NCBI RefSeq assembly: GCF_003610295.1
Contig: NZ_RAPV01000001.1
Location: 4,836,001 to 4,900,000 of the forward strand
Origin: Paraburkholderia sp. BL23I1N1
GTDB lineage: Bacteria; Pseudomonadota; Gammaproteobacteria; Burkholderiales; Burkholderiaceae
DNA: 64,000 nucleotides
Direction of reading: 5' to 3'
The position numbers were made by a program, and so were the translations under genes. Each line of letters starts with the position of its first letter. Position 1 is the first letter of the stretch. The notes beneath the pieces were generated by a model. It was not told the origin of the DNA and searched no databases. It saw nothing but the letters and a program-made list of their open reading frames with translations. Positions 34,884 through 43,910 of this stretch are shown one piece after another.

Positions 34884-35876
34884 GTGTCGCACTCCGTCAC
34901 CCGTCACACTGTCGGCGGTTCTGCAGAATCTGGCAGTCCTGGCGTACCGGCATCGGGCGTACCGGCTCCGGGCGGCGCATTGCGCGGCGGGCCGTCTCGC
35001 GCGGCGCGCCGCCGTCCGCCATCCCCAACCGCGCGCCGGCAGCGGCGAGCCGCCTTTCTGTTTCTCGCGCCGGCCTGCGTGATGGTGGCGATCTACGTCG
35101 TATGGCCGATCATCTCGACCATCCGCCTGAGCTTTTTCAACTGGGATGGGATGACCGACCCGTCGTTCGTTGGGCTCGCCAACTATGTCGAGTTGTTCCA
35201 TACGCCGACCTTCTATACGGCGCTGAAGAATAACCTCATCTGGCTGCTGCTGTTCCTGCTTGCGCCACCGATGGGGCTCGCCGTCGCGCTCTATCTGAAC
35301 CAGGCGGTGGTCGGTATCCGCATCGTCAAATCGCTATTTTTCGCGCCGTTTGTTTTATCGGGCGTGGTGGTCGGCCTGATCTTCTCGTGGTTCTACGATC
35401 CGACCTTCGGCTTGCTCGCGATGCTGCTCGGGCACGGCGTGCCGGTACTCGGCGATGCGCATTACGCCACCCTCGGGATCGTGTTTGCCGCACTGTGGCC
35501 GCAAACCGCGTACTGCATGATTCTTTATCTGACTGGCCTGACGTCGCTGAACGCCGAACAGATCGAGGCTGCGCGAATGGAGGGCGCGCGTGGCTGGTCG
35601 ATGCTGTGGCACATAATCCTGCCGCAATTGCGGCCGACCACGTTTATGGCGATCGTCGTCACGGTGATCGGCGCGCTGCGCAGCTTCGATCTGATTTCGG
35701 TGATGACGGGCGGGGGACCGTTCGAGAGTTCGACGGTGCTCGCGTATTACATGTACGACCAGGCAATCAAGTACTACCGCATCGGCTATTCCGCGGCCGT
35801 GGCCGTGGTGCTGTTCGCGATCATGCTGGTGTACATCGTTTATCACCTGCGCCGCATGCTGCGCACCGAGCAATAA
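34884..35876 (+). CDS. sugar ABC transporter permease 1 (UgpA/MalF type)
   Basis: A 330-residue permease with six predicted spans (first FLFLAPACVMVAIYVVWPI) and the coupling EAA loop EAARMEGARGWSMLWHIILPQLRP. The N-terminal 50 residues are a Pro/Arg/Ser-rich cytoplasmic extension. The start was set at GTG 34884 because AGGAG (34872-34876) is 7 bases upstream of it but only 1 base from the ATG at 34878. It pairs with the next permease. Confidence 0.85.
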   Translation: MSHSVTRHTVGGSAESGSPGVPASGVPAPGGALRGGPSRAARRRPPSPTARRQRRAAFLFLAPACVMVAIYVVWPIISTIRLSFFNWDGMTDPSFVGLANYVELFHTPTFYTALKNNLIWLLLFLLAPPMGLAVALYLNQAVVGIRIVKSLFFAPFVLSGVVVGLIFSWFYDPTFGLLAMLLGHGVPVLGDAHYATLGIVFAALWPQTAYCMILYLTGLTSLNAEQIEAARMEGARGWSMLWHIILPQLRPTTFMAIVVTVIGALRSFDLISVMTGGGPFESSTVLAYYMYDQAIKYYRIGYSAAVAVVLFAIMLVYIVYHLRRMLRTEQ

Positions 35877-35886
35877 GGAGCCGGTC

Positions 35887-36738
35887 ATGTTTCCGATCCC
35901 GATCGACAAATGGAAGCCGGCGTCGCGCCGTGTGTACAAATTGACGTTGCCGCTCGCGCTGCTGATCTGGCTGCTGCCGATGATCGCGGTTCTCGTGACC
36001 TCGGTGCGTTCGACAGAGGAACTGAGCGAGGGCAACTATTGGGGCTGGCCGAAGCACTTCGCGATGTTCGACAACTATCGCGAGGCATTGACGACTTCGC
36101 CGATGCTGCATTACTTCTGGAACAGCGTGCTGATTACGTTGCCGGCCGTGGTGGGCTCGATTGCGCTTGCGGCAATGGCGGGATTCGCGCTGGCCATCTA
36201 CCGGTTTCGTGGGAATTCGACGCTGTTCGCGACGTTCGTTGCGGGTAATTTTGTCCCGGTGCAGGTGTTGATGATTCCGGTGCGGGATCTGTCGTTGCAA
36301 CTCGGTCTGTTCAATACGGTGAGCGCGCTGATTCTGTTCCATGTTTCTTTTCAGACCGGATTCTGCGCGCTGTTTCTGCGCAATTTCATCAAGCAGTTGC
36401 CATTTGAACTGGTTGAGGCGGCGCGGATTGAAGGCGCGAACGAATGGACCGTGTTCTTCAAAATCGTGTTGCCATTGATCCGCCCGGCGTTGGCGGCGCT
36501 GGCGATTCTTGTGTTCACGTTCGTGTGGAACGATTATTTCTGGGCGCTGTGTCTGACGCAAGGTGACGACGCCGCGCCGATTACCGTCGGTGTCGCGGCG
36601 TTGAAGGGGCAGTGGACGACGGCGTGGAATCTCGTGTCCGCGGGGTCGATTCTTGCCGCGTTGCCTTCGGTCGCGATGTTCTTCGCGATGCAGAAGCATT
36701 TTGTGGCGGGCTTGACGTTTGGGGCGACGAAGGGGTGA
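35887..36738 (+). CDS. sugar ABC transporter permease 2 (UgpE/MalG type)
   Basis: A 283-residue permease with six predicted spans (LPLALLIWLLPMIAVLVTSV first) and EAA loop VEAARIEGANEWTVFFKIVLPLIRP. AAGGAG precedes the ATG. It is the last gene of the galactoside operon and is convergent with the tonB gene; I saw no clear terminator in the 75-base gap. Confidence 0.88.
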   Translation: MFPIPIDKWKPASRRVYKLTLPLALLIWLLPMIAVLVTSVRSTEELSEGNYWGWPKHFAMFDNYREALTTSPMLHYFWNSVLITLPAVVGSIALAAMAGFALAIYRFRGNSTLFATFVAGNFVPVQVLMIPVRDLSLQLGLFNTVSALILFHVSFQTGFCALFLRNFIKQLPFELVEAARIEGANEWTVFFKIVLPLIRPALAALAILVFTFVWNDYFWALCLTQGDDAAPITVGVAALKGQWTTAWNLVSAGSILAALPSVAMFFAMQKHFVAGLTFGATKG

Positions 36739-36813
36739 AGCGGACGTTATGGAAACACGTTCGCCCGATCGCTGTTGATGTCCTGATGCAGATGGCAGTT
36801 TGGGTAACGCTCA

Positions 36814-37542
36814 CTAATCCACATTGAAATGCACACGGATATCCTGCCGGCTTTCCACTGGATGTCCGGCCTGCATCGCAGGAAAGAAACGCCATTTGCG
36901 GAGCGCTTCAAGAAGGATCTGGTTGAGCCGCGGGCTGGCCGTCGGCTTGATGAGTTCGACGTCGACTGAGCCATCGGCGTGGATCGCGAAACGGGCCGTC
37001 GCGACGGTTTGATATGCCTGCTCGCGCAAATCGTCAGGGAGTTCCGGCAACGGTTGGGAGATGGAGTGCGCTGCAGCATCGCTGGATGATGTGGCGTTTG
37101 CGCTGTCTTCCGAACGTGGAGCGGCGTGCGCGGGCGATTCGTTTGTCGCCTTCGGTTCTTGCGTCGCAGGCGTTGACTGAGCCGGCGCAACGCTTTCTAT
37201 CGATCGCGCATCCGGTTTCGATGGCACAGGTGGCGTCGTGTGCGATTGCGTTGCGACGTGAGTGCGTGGATCGGCTGGCTGTCGTGATCTAACCGGTGCA
37301 AGCGGAGTGTGCTGCGTAGCCGGAGTCGCAGAAGGCGTCGCAACCGGAGTCTGAGGAGGATCGAGTTCCACCACCCGCATCTCAAGTGGCTTTTCAGCTA
37401 CATGTACCGTCGTCGTTCCCAACCAGCGCCCCAACTGAAACAGGAACACGATCCAAACGATTAGCGCGACCAGCACCGCTAGCGCGATCCGTATCCTCGG
37501 AGAATCGTCCACAGCGCCCGCGAAGCGCATCCGCCTATTCAC
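36814..37542 (-). CDS. tonB: TonB-like energy transducer
   Basis: A 242-residue protein: one N-terminal membrane span (residues 17-39, IRIALAVLVALIVWIVFLF), a Pro/Thr/Ser/Ala-rich periplasmic stretch (about 55-150), and a TonB C-terminal domain with ARFAIHADGSVDVELIKPTASP ... LRKWRFFPAMQAGHPVES. GTG 37542 overlaps the exbD stop by 8 bases; ATG 37530 is the alternative start. It probably energises the receptor encoded at the head of this operon. Confidence 0.85.
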   Translation of the reverse strand: MNRRMRFAGAVDDSPRIRIALAVLVALIVWIVFLFQLGRWLGTTTVHVAEKPLEMRVVELDPPQTPVATPSATPATQHTPLAPVRSRQPADPRTHVATQSHTTPPVPSKPDARSIESVAPAQSTPATQEPKATNESPAHAAPRSEDSANATSSSDAAAHSISQPLPELPDDLREQAYQTVATARFAIHADGSVDVELIKPTASPRLNQILLEALRKWRFFPAMQAGHPVESRQDIRVHFNVD

Positions 37543-37933
37543 GATGCACGGCGATCAAAAACCGCTCAGCGCCCGCACGGCGCGCGGCCAGCATCGCCTG
37601 AACGACCACGCCGTGGCCCGCGGCGTCGTCAGCCGCGATGACAACATTGCCGTCCGGCTGCAGCAGGCGCTTTACCATCGGTTCGATCTGATCGAGAGGA
37701 ACGGACTGATGGTTCACAAATATCGCATTGCTGCTGTCCACCGAGATGGTCAGCGGATCATGGGCCGCCATCTTCTGTGCGCGGCCAGCCGGGAGCGTGA
37801 TCTTCACGGCGTCGAGCCGCTGCATTGCGAGCGATGCGAGCATGAAGGTTGCCAGCAGAAAGAACATCACATCGATCATCGGAATGATTTCGATGCGACC
37901 GCGCTTCGCCGCGCGCGAGCGCCTGAACTTCAC
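37535..37933 (-). CDS. exbD: ExbD/TolR biopolymer transport protein
   Basis: A 132-residue protein with a single N-terminal span that holds the conserved Asp (IEIIPMIDVMFFLLATFML) needed for proton coupling, then a periplasmic domain. It overlaps exbB by 4 bases and tonB by up to 8, so the three are translationally coupled. Confidence 0.9.
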   Translation of the reverse strand: MKFRRSRAAKRGRIEIIPMIDVMFFLLATFMLASLAMQRLDAVKITLPAGRAQKMAAHDPLTISVDSSNAIFVNHQSVPLDQIEPMVKRLLQPDGNVVIAADDAAGHGVVVQAMLAARRAGAERFLIAVHRE

Positions 37934-38589
37934 GGCAGCGCTCCCGCGGACGTATCGGCAAGACGGATTTCACTGAGCCGCGCATTCGCAAACGACTCGA
38001 GTTCATCCATGAGCCGCTCAAGCCGGCGGGAGAAATAGTTGAACGCAAAGAGCGCGAACAAGGCGACCACCAGGCCGATCGCGGTTGCCACCAACGACTG
38101 TGCCACGCCGCCGGTTACACCGCCCGGGTCGACGAGGCCATCGCCGCCGAACAGCTGGAACGAATGCATCATGCCGACGATAGTGCCCAGCAGACCCAGC
38201 AGAGGCGCCGCCGTCACGATGGTTTCCAGCACCCAGAAACCTCGGCTCATGTCGCGTTCGATTTGCGAGGCGACCGATTGCGCCTTTGCTTCGCGCAGCC
38301 ACAGCGGCACAGAGGGATCGGGTGTCCACGGTGCGCTCATGCGTCTGAATGCGTTCTGACTGGAGGCGTCCCTTAACCTGGCGGCCCAGTCAAGTGCCGA
38401 TCCGGGCGCTGCGATTTCGTGTGTGATCTTGTGCGTATCAAGCAATGTGCCAGGCATCTGGCCAAAGCGCAGAAACACATAGGCCCGCTCAAAGGCGATG
38501 GCGACCGCCAGAATGGCCAGTATCGTCAACGGATAGACGACCCATCCGCCTACGCGTACCGCCGCAAGAACGCTTGTCCAATCTTGCAT
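37930..38589 (-). CDS. exbB: ExbB/TolQ/MotA-family proton channel
   Basis: A 219-residue protein with three spans (YPLTILAILAVAIAFERAYV first) and the family core ETIVTAAPLLGLLGTIVGMM ... GVTGGVAQSLVATAIGLVVALFALFAFN. With ExbD and TonB it drives outer-membrane transport through the receptor encoded just upstream (27-base gap). Confidence 0.9.
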   Translation of the reverse strand: MQDWTSVLAAVRVGGWVVYPLTILAILAVAIAFERAYVFLRFGQMPGTLLDTHKITHEIAAPGSALDWAARLRDASSQNAFRRMSAPWTPDPSVPLWLREAKAQSVASQIERDMSRGFWVLETIVTAAPLLGLLGTIVGMMHSFQLFGGDGLVDPGGVTGGVAQSLVATAIGLVVALFALFAFNYFSRRLERLMDELESFANARLSEIRLADTSAGALP

Positions 38590-38616
38590 GACTGACCTCT
38601 TCGTAGCCTGACGGAA

Positions 38617-40962
38617 TTAAAAATTCTTGGTGATGCCGGCGTAGACGGCGAAATGTGGGCCGTATTGCGGTGCGCCGACCCCGATCCCCGACCCGTCGCG
38701 CAGTTCATAGACGCGGTTGAACGCGTTGACCACGAGCAGGCGCGCATCGAACTTCCCGATGAGGGGCTGATTGAAGTGCTGTATCACACCGAGGTTGACT
38801 TGCGCATAGAGCGGCAGCCGATCGGTGTTCGCAAAGCCGCTACGCAAACCGCTTCCCACGAGACCATCGAAAGTGAAGGTCGTTTTGCCGAGATCGTAGG
38901 TTCCGCCGAATGACGCGGTAATGCGCTGGTCGTGATCCAGATAGACCCAGTGATTGTTGATATAGGCAAGTTCCGCCGGATCGAAATTGAACTGTGCCGA
39001 ATCGATCTGCGTTCCCTGCGCGCGGCTCCACGCGAGATTCAGGTACGCGGATACGTTGTCCTGTTTGTAGTTGGCCGTGAACTCGACGCCATACACGCGC
39101 CCCTCTCTATAGTTGAACGGCGTGAAGATGAGCGCGGAGCCGAACTGTCCTTCATCGAGCAGGTTCGTCGATTTCTTGTAGTACGCGTCGAGTCCGACCG
39201 TCACGTTCGAACCGAGGCGTTGGGTCACGCCGAGATCGAAATAGTGACTGCGTTCCGGTTGCACCTGATCGTTCTGGCTCGACGGACTCTGGTTAGTTGT
39301 GCCATTGAAGCGGCTGATCGTCGACCCGGACACCAGCTCGAACGCGGGCGGCGTGAAATAGCGCGCGTAACCGGCATGGAGCGTCGTGGTGGGCGTCAGT
39401 GTGTAGACGAGGCCGATGCGAGGGCTCAACTGGCTTGCGCTCACGTATTCGTCCATCTTGTCGTAGCGAAGGCCATAGTTCAGCGTGAGCTTGTCGGTGA
39501 GTTTCCACTCGTCCTGCACGTAGGCGCTGTACAGATAACCGGTTTTGCTGCTGGAGTCCTGAATATTGAAGGGCTGATCGGATAGCTGATTGCCGTTGCT
39601 GTCCGTCGCGAATACGTTGACGCTATCGTTGAACACCGCGTGTTCTTGCTGGAAGAAGATCCCCGCGCGGACCGTATGCTTGTCGTTCAGCCGCCAGGTG
39701 GTGTCCACCTGTGCGCCATTGGCCGAGTTACTGTGAAAATCCTGCGAGGCTACGCCGTTAAAGAGCAGATCGCCGACCGGATCGGGATTGAATTGCGTCC
39801 GCGTGTAGCGCGTAAAGAGGGCAACCTGATAGTCCAGCGCGCCGCCATTGGTGCCCTGGAGGGCCACGACCGCGAAGTTGTTCAACTCCGATTGCGTTTC
39901 GTTCAACTGGCTCGAGTCGAACGTGCTGCTGCCGTTGAGCGTGAAGTTGGTGGGCAAGCCGGGTGTATTGGGAATCTCGAACTGATTGCTCGTCGTGCCG
40001 AACATCACGCTTACGCGCGTCAGCGGGTTGATGATGTACGACATGTAGCCGAACGCATCGCCCTGACGGGTGTGATCGTGAATCGCATTTGCGCTGGCGG
40101 TGGGATTCTCGATCCCGAGATTGTTCATCCCGAGCGAGCCGCTGAAGTAGTAGCTGAACGGCCCCTGATTGCCGAATACATCCGCGCTGGTCTTGATCGT
40201 TTGATGGCTGCCGCCGAACACGTCGATGGAGCCACCGTTGCCTGCATCGCCCGCCTTCGTGCGGATATCTACCACCCCTGCCGTGCGGTAGCCGTACTGC
40301 GCCGGCAGTGCGCCGGTGAGCAGGCTCACCTGGTCGATGATGCGGGTGTCGAGTGTCTGGCCAAAACCGCTGATCGGCTCGGGAATGATGACGCCGTTGA
40401 TGCGGTATTGCAGATTCGCGTGGTCGCCGCGCACGTGCAACTGGCCGAATGAGTCGCTTGCCACGCCGGGCGCCTGAAGCAGCACCTGGTTCAGCGGCGT
40501 ATCTTGCCCCGCGGGCAGCGCATTGATTTCGGCCTGGCTAAAACGGTACACGCTGCTGCCGGTTTCCGGCAGCAGTCCGTTGCGGGCTCGATCGAGACGC
40601 TTTGCATTGACCTGAACATCGAGTGTGTCGCTTTGAGCGAGTTTGACGCTCACCGTGCTTTCTGCGCCCGCGGTCGTGGTCGCCATGCTGCTGCCGCTCG
40701 CGAATCCCGGTGCCGTGACGACAACCGCGTAGGTGCCCGGGCTCACCTGAGCGATCGTGAAATGGCCGTCTGCGTCCGTTTTCGCTTCGCCGATAGCGGC
40801 ACCGCTTGCGTTCTGAACGCTGACGGTGGCGTTGCGGACGGGCTTGCCCGTTGCGTCGGTGACGGCGCCCGTCACCGAGCTTTCATTGGGCGCGGCATGG
40901 GCATGAGCGGCGATGGCGAACAGCAGCAGGACTGCGTGGGAGACGCGCGGGCGGTTTTTCAT
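38617..40962 (-). CDS. TonB-dependent receptor with carboxypeptidase-regulatory-like N-terminal domain
   Basis: A 781-residue outer-membrane protein. A signal peptide (VLLLFAIAAHAHA) precedes a CarboxypepD_reg-like Ig domain (SVTGAVTDATGKPVRNATVS), then a plug (RFSQAEINALPAGQDTPLNQ, VRGDHANLQYRINGVIIPEP) and a beta barrel ending in FAVYAGITKNF with the terminal Phe. It heads an operon with exbB-exbD-tonB. The Zur-box-like palindrome about 85 bases upstream suggests zinc-regulated uptake of a zinc complex. ATG 40962 was chosen; GTG 40986 is possible. Confidence 0.87.
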   Translation of the reverse strand: MKNRPRVSHAVLLLFAIAAHAHAAPNESSVTGAVTDATGKPVRNATVSVQNASGAAIGEAKTDADGHFTIAQVSPGTYAVVVTAPGFASGSSMATTTAGAESTVSVKLAQSDTLDVQVNAKRLDRARNGLLPETGSSVYRFSQAEINALPAGQDTPLNQVLLQAPGVASDSFGQLHVRGDHANLQYRINGVIIPEPISGFGQTLDTRIIDQVSLLTGALPAQYGYRTAGVVDIRTKAGDAGNGGSIDVFGGSHQTIKTSADVFGNQGPFSYYFSGSLGMNNLGIENPTASANAIHDHTRQGDAFGYMSYIINPLTRVSVMFGTTSNQFEIPNTPGLPTNFTLNGSSTFDSSQLNETQSELNNFAVVALQGTNGGALDYQVALFTRYTRTQFNPDPVGDLLFNGVASQDFHSNSANGAQVDTTWRLNDKHTVRAGIFFQQEHAVFNDSVNVFATDSNGNQLSDQPFNIQDSSSKTGYLYSAYVQDEWKLTDKLTLNYGLRYDKMDEYVSASQLSPRIGLVYTLTPTTTLHAGYARYFTPPAFELVSGSTISRFNGTTNQSPSSQNDQVQPERSHYFDLGVTQRLGSNVTVGLDAYYKKSTNLLDEGQFGSALIFTPFNYREGRVYGVEFTANYKQDNVSAYLNLAWSRAQGTQIDSAQFNFDPAELAYINNHWVYLDHDQRITASFGGTYDLGKTTFTFDGLVGSGLRSGFANTDRLPLYAQVNLGVIQHFNQPLIGKFDARLLVVNAFNRVYELRDGSGIGVGAPQYGPHFAVYAGITKNF

Positions 40963-41044
40963 CTTTATTTGTTCAGGGTTGACCACGGGATGGATGCGGT
41001 TCCGTCTTGGGGGCGTTCTTCCTGGTCGCTGCTTAGCAGCCAGG

Positions 41045-41063
41045 AATGTTATATCATTACATT
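41045..41063. promoter_or_regulatory. Zur-box-like palindrome upstream of the TonB receptor operon
   Basis: AATGTTATATCATTACATT matches 16 of 18 defined positions of the proteobacterial Zur consensus AATGTTATAnTATAACATT and is self-complementary except for one pair of arm positions and the centre. It lies 83-101 bases upstream of the receptor ATG and overlaps a plausible -10 (TATAAC on the minus strand), as expected for a repressor site. Assignment to Zur over Fur rests on pattern recall; no zur gene is in the window. Confidence 0.65.
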
Positions 41064-41131
41064 TGATGATAAAAATGACAACCCGGTAGGAGATGCTGCG
41101 AGCGCGCTCACGATGAGATACACTATTTTCG

Positions 41132-41145
41132 GCATCAAATGATGC
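41132..41145. promoter_or_regulatory. candidate VapB autoregulatory site
   Basis: GCATC-AAAT-GATGC inverted repeat 33 bases upstream of the vapB ATG, in the position where VapBC complexes usually bind. Low certainty. Confidence 0.3.
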
Positions 41146-41177
41146 GATAATCAGTGCCTATATTTGCGGAGATTCCC

Positions 41178-41375
41178 ATGCGTACGACTATCGTGCTTGA
41201 TGACGACCTGGTCGCCAAGGCTCAAGCCTATACAGGCGTGGAGGAAAAAACGGCACTCGTGCGCGAAGCGCTAAAAGCCTTGATCCAGCGTGAAGCTGCG
41301 AATCGACTTGCAAATCTTGGCGGTAGCCAACCGGGCATCAAGGGGGCGCCGCGCCGTCGGCAGGACGTCGAATGA
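41178..41375 (+). CDS. vapB: VapB-type antitoxin (AHH/VapB family)
   Basis: A 65-residue protein beginning MRTTIVLDDDLVAKAQAYTG, the ribbon-helix-helix DNA-binding form seen in MT2011/VapB antitoxins, followed by EEKTALVREALKALIQREAA and a basic tail. ATG 41178 was chosen over GTG 41154. Its stop overlaps the toxin start as ATGA. It neutralises VapC and represses the pair. Confidence 0.88.
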   Translation: MRTTIVLDDDLVAKAQAYTGVEEKTALVREALKALIQREAANRLANLGGSQPGIKGAPRRRQDVE

Positions 41376-41743
41376 TTCTTGTCGACACGTCGGTCTGGAT
41401 TGACCACCTCAACGCCTCTGATTCCATGTTGATTAGCCTGCTTGCCGAGCAGCGGGTGCTGGCTCATCCCTATGTGATAGGCGAGATTTCGCTCGGTAGT
41501 CTGCGTGACCGTGACATCGTGCTGGGCGCGTTGCTCGATTTGCCGCGCGTACCCGTTGCAACGCCGGAGGAGACGTTTTATCTGATCGAGCGCGAAGGTT
41601 TGTTCAATCGTGGAATCGGATATGTCGATACGTCGCTTCTGGCGTCCGCGCGCCTACAGCCCGGCACCACCCTCTGGACGCGCGACAAGCGATTGAAGAA
41701 GGTTGCCGATGAACTCAATCTCGGCGCCGTGCTCGCGCACTAG
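41372..41743 (+). CDS. vapC: VapC toxin, PIN-domain ribonuclease
   Basis: A 123-residue PIN protein. Acidic metal ligands are visible as D5 in ILVDTSVWIDHL, E39 in YVIGEISLGSL, and the late acids in GYVDTSLLASA and LWTRDKRL. Length and order match active VapC toxins, so the pair is likely functional. It sits between an iron/zinc-type receptor operon and an unrelated LysR gene with convergent orientation. Confidence 0.9.
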   Translation: MILVDTSVWIDHLNASDSMLISLLAEQRVLAHPYVIGEISLGSLRDRDIVLGALLDLPRVPVATPEETFYLIEREGLFNRGIGYVDTSLLASARLQPGTTLWTRDKRLKKVADELNLGAVLAH

Positions 41744-41780
41744 GTAAGCCACCGGACCATCGCGAGCGCTAGTCCCCAGC

Positions 41781-42653
41781 CTAACGAAAGATCTCGGCGA
41801 TGAGGTTAGCCACAGTCCGGATGCGTTCGCTATCGCGCAGGGCGGGATGCAGCACCATCCAGACGTCCTGGTCGAGCGCCTTGATGTGCTTTTCGATGCA
41901 GACGAGATCGCTCGTGGTGTCGCCCGCGAGCTGGGCAAGCACGCCGAGCCCGGAGCCGCCCAGCACGCCGTCGAATACGCCCATGCCATAGCTGCTTCGA
42001 AGCGAAGGCGCGGGCGCGCCGGGCAGGGTCTTCAGCCATTGTGTGGCCGGGTGATCGGGCTGCCGGTCGTCATAGCCGACAAACGACAGCTTGTCCCATT
42101 CCTTCCTCGTAATCGCTGCCTTGTGGCGCAGATAGTAGTCGCGCGAACCGAAGAGCCCGAAGCGGATCCTGCCGATTCGACGGACATACAGATCGCCCTC
42201 GTCGGGGCATTCGGACCACAGCGCGATATCCGCTTCGCGGCGGGCAAGGCTATACGGCCGTCGCGAAGTCAGCACTTCGATGGCGAGACCGGGCAACCGC
42301 TCCTGAAACGAGCCGAGCAACTTAAGCAAAATGTAAGACGGCCATTCGACGGCGTTGATCCGCACCGTGCCGTGAGCACCCGCGCCGCAGGTCACGTCCG
42401 CGGCGCGCTCGATCTGGTGGGCGAGGTCTTCCATCTGCTCGGCCCAGGCCAGCACGCGCGCGCCGAATGCCGTCACCGTGCAGCCTGACGGCACCCGGTC
42501 GATAAGCGGCTCGCCCAGCCGCCGTTCAAGCTCGGTCAGACGGCGCGACAACGTCGGCGCGCTCAGATCGCATGTTGCCGCGGCGGCTCGCATGGTCCCC
42601 CCGCGCGCGATTTCCACCAGAATCCGAAGGTCGTCCCAGTCTACGTGTTCCAT
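41781..42653 (-). CDS. LysR-family regulator
   Basis: A 290-residue LysR protein starting MEHVDWDDLRILVEIARGGT, with the helix-turn-helix AAAATCDLSAPTLSRRLTELE and a substrate-binding domain (VRINAVEWPSYILLKLLG). The WDDLR...VARGGT N-terminus resembles the subgroup that acts on single divergent targets. It is divergent from the ribose-type transporter (start 42863) and may control it, although ribose systems are more often under LacI proteins. ATG 42653 was chosen; the upstream extension has no protein features. Confidence 0.82.
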   Translation of the reverse strand: MEHVDWDDLRILVEIARGGTMRAAAATCDLSAPTLSRRLTELERRLGEPLIDRVPSGCTVTAFGARVLAWAEQMEDLAHQIERAADVTCGAGAHGTVRINAVEWPSYILLKLLGSFQERLPGLAIEVLTSRRPYSLARREADIALWSECPDEGDLYVRRIGRIRFGLFGSRDYYLRHKAAITRKEWDKLSFVGYDDRQPDHPATQWLKTLPGAPAPSLRSSYGMGVFDGVLGGSGLGVLAQLAGDTTSDLVCIEKHIKALDQDVWMVLHPALRDSERIRTVANLIAEIFR

Positions 42654-42862
42654 TTTCGAAACGCCCGATTTTGAAATTGGGCATAGCATAACGTGGATCG
42701 CGAGGATAGCATTGGACCTGGCCATACTCTTCCCAGCATCTGGCAAGGAAACCCCAAAGGGTTCACTGGTAGCGGCGGCAGGTGTGGCGACCCAACCCAT
42801 CACACGACTCAACGGCTACCAGTATGTAGACCGAACGAGCGAACAAGTAAAAGGAGACATCA

Positions 42863-43828
42863 ATGATTCGTCATTTCCAGCCGGCGCGGCGTCGCGCCAT
42901 CGTTGCCAGCGCAGCCTTCCTCGCCGTATCGATTCTGCCGGTGCCCGCAGCGTTCGCTCAGGCGGCTCACAAGCCGAAAGTCGCCCTGGTGATGAAGTCG
43001 TTGGCGAACGAGTTCTTCCTGACCATGGAAACGGGCGCCAAGGATTATCAGAAGCAGAACCCCACGAAATTCGATCTCGTCACGAACGGCATCAAGGACG
43101 AAACGGATACGGCCAACCAGATTCGCATTGTCGAGCAGATGATCGTCTCGAAGGTCGACGCCCTCGTGATCGCCCCGGCTGACTCCAAGGCGCTGGTGCC
43201 GGTGCTCAAGAAGGCGGTCGACGCCGGCATTATCGTGGTCAATATCGACAACAAGCTGGACCCGGACGTGCTCAAGTCGAAAGACCTGAACATCCCGTTC
43301 GTCGGCCCGGATAACGCGAAGGGTGCACTGAAGGTGGGCGATTACCTGGCCAAGCACCTGAAGTCGGGCGACAACGTCGCCATTATCGAAGGCGTCTCGA
43401 CCACCACCAACGCGCAGCAACGCTCGGCCGGCTTCAAGCAGGCCATGGCGGCGGGCGGCATGAAGGTCGTCTCGCTGCAGTCGGGCGAGTGGGAAATCGA
43501 CAAGGGCAACGCCGTGGCGAGCCAGATTCTCAATGCGAACCCGGACGTCAAGGCGCTGCTGTGCGGCAATGACAACATGGCAATCGGCGCGGTCTCGGCT
43601 GTGCGCGCGGCAGGCAAGGCCGGCAAGGTGCAGGTGGTGGGCTACGACGACATCAATGCAATCAAGCCGATGCTCGCCGACGGCCGCGTTCTCGCCACGG
43701 CGAATCAGTACGCCGCCAGGCAGGCCGTGTTCGGTATCGACACGGCGTTGAAGGCACTCGCCGAGCACAAGAAGCAGTCGGAATTGTCGGGCGTGGTCGA
43801 AACGCCTGTCGATCTGGTCACCAAGTAA
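42863..43828 (+). CDS. rbsB: ribose-type periplasmic sugar-binding protein
   Basis: A 321-residue exported protein; signal peptide RAIVASAAFLAVSILPVPAA, cleaved after AFAQA near residue 34. The type 1 binding fold shows VALVMKSLANEFFLTMETGA, LVIAPADSKALVPVLKKAVD and VVGYDDINAIKPMLADGRVLAT. AAAAGGAGACATCA precedes the ATG. Ribokinase two genes downstream supports ribose as ligand. Confidence 0.86.
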   Translation: MIRHFQPARRRAIVASAAFLAVSILPVPAAFAQAAHKPKVALVMKSLANEFFLTMETGAKDYQKQNPTKFDLVTNGIKDETDTANQIRIVEQMIVSKVDALVIAPADSKALVPVLKKAVDAGIIVVNIDNKLDPDVLKSKDLNIPFVGPDNAKGALKVGDYLAKHLKSGDNVAIIEGVSTTTNAQQRSAGFKQAMAAGGMKVVSLQSGEWEIDKGNAVASQILNANPDVKALLCGNDNMAIGAVSAVRAAGKAGKVQVVGYDDINAIKPMLADGRVLATANQYAARQAVFGIDTALKALAEHKKQSELSGVVETPVDLVTK

Positions 43829-43840
43829 GACTGGCTTAAC

Positions 43841-43879
43841 GCGTGGCCCGTATCGCTATATGCGCCATACGGGTCACGC
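43841..43879 (+). terminator. intra-operon hairpin after the rbsB gene
   Basis: GCGTGGCCCGTAT pairs with ATACGGGTCACGC (12 of 13 Watson-Crick plus one G.T) around a 13-base loop, 12 bases after the stop. No T-tract. It is the third case here of a stable hairpin between a binding-protein gene and the next transporter gene. Confidence 0.78.
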
Positions 43880-43910
43880 CGCCTGATCTTTGTCTGGCTT
43901 TATCAATCTG

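Noticed and set aside
33552..35201. 549-codon minus-strand ORF
   Set aside because: Lies antisense to the sugar-binding protein and permease genes, Arg/His-rich with no domain; a GC-bias shadow.
36814..40962. Siderophore (iron) TonB system
   Set aside because: No siderophore gene, ferric reductase or clear Fur box (GATAATGATAATCATTATC type) is seen; the palindrome fits Zur better, although iron is not excluded.
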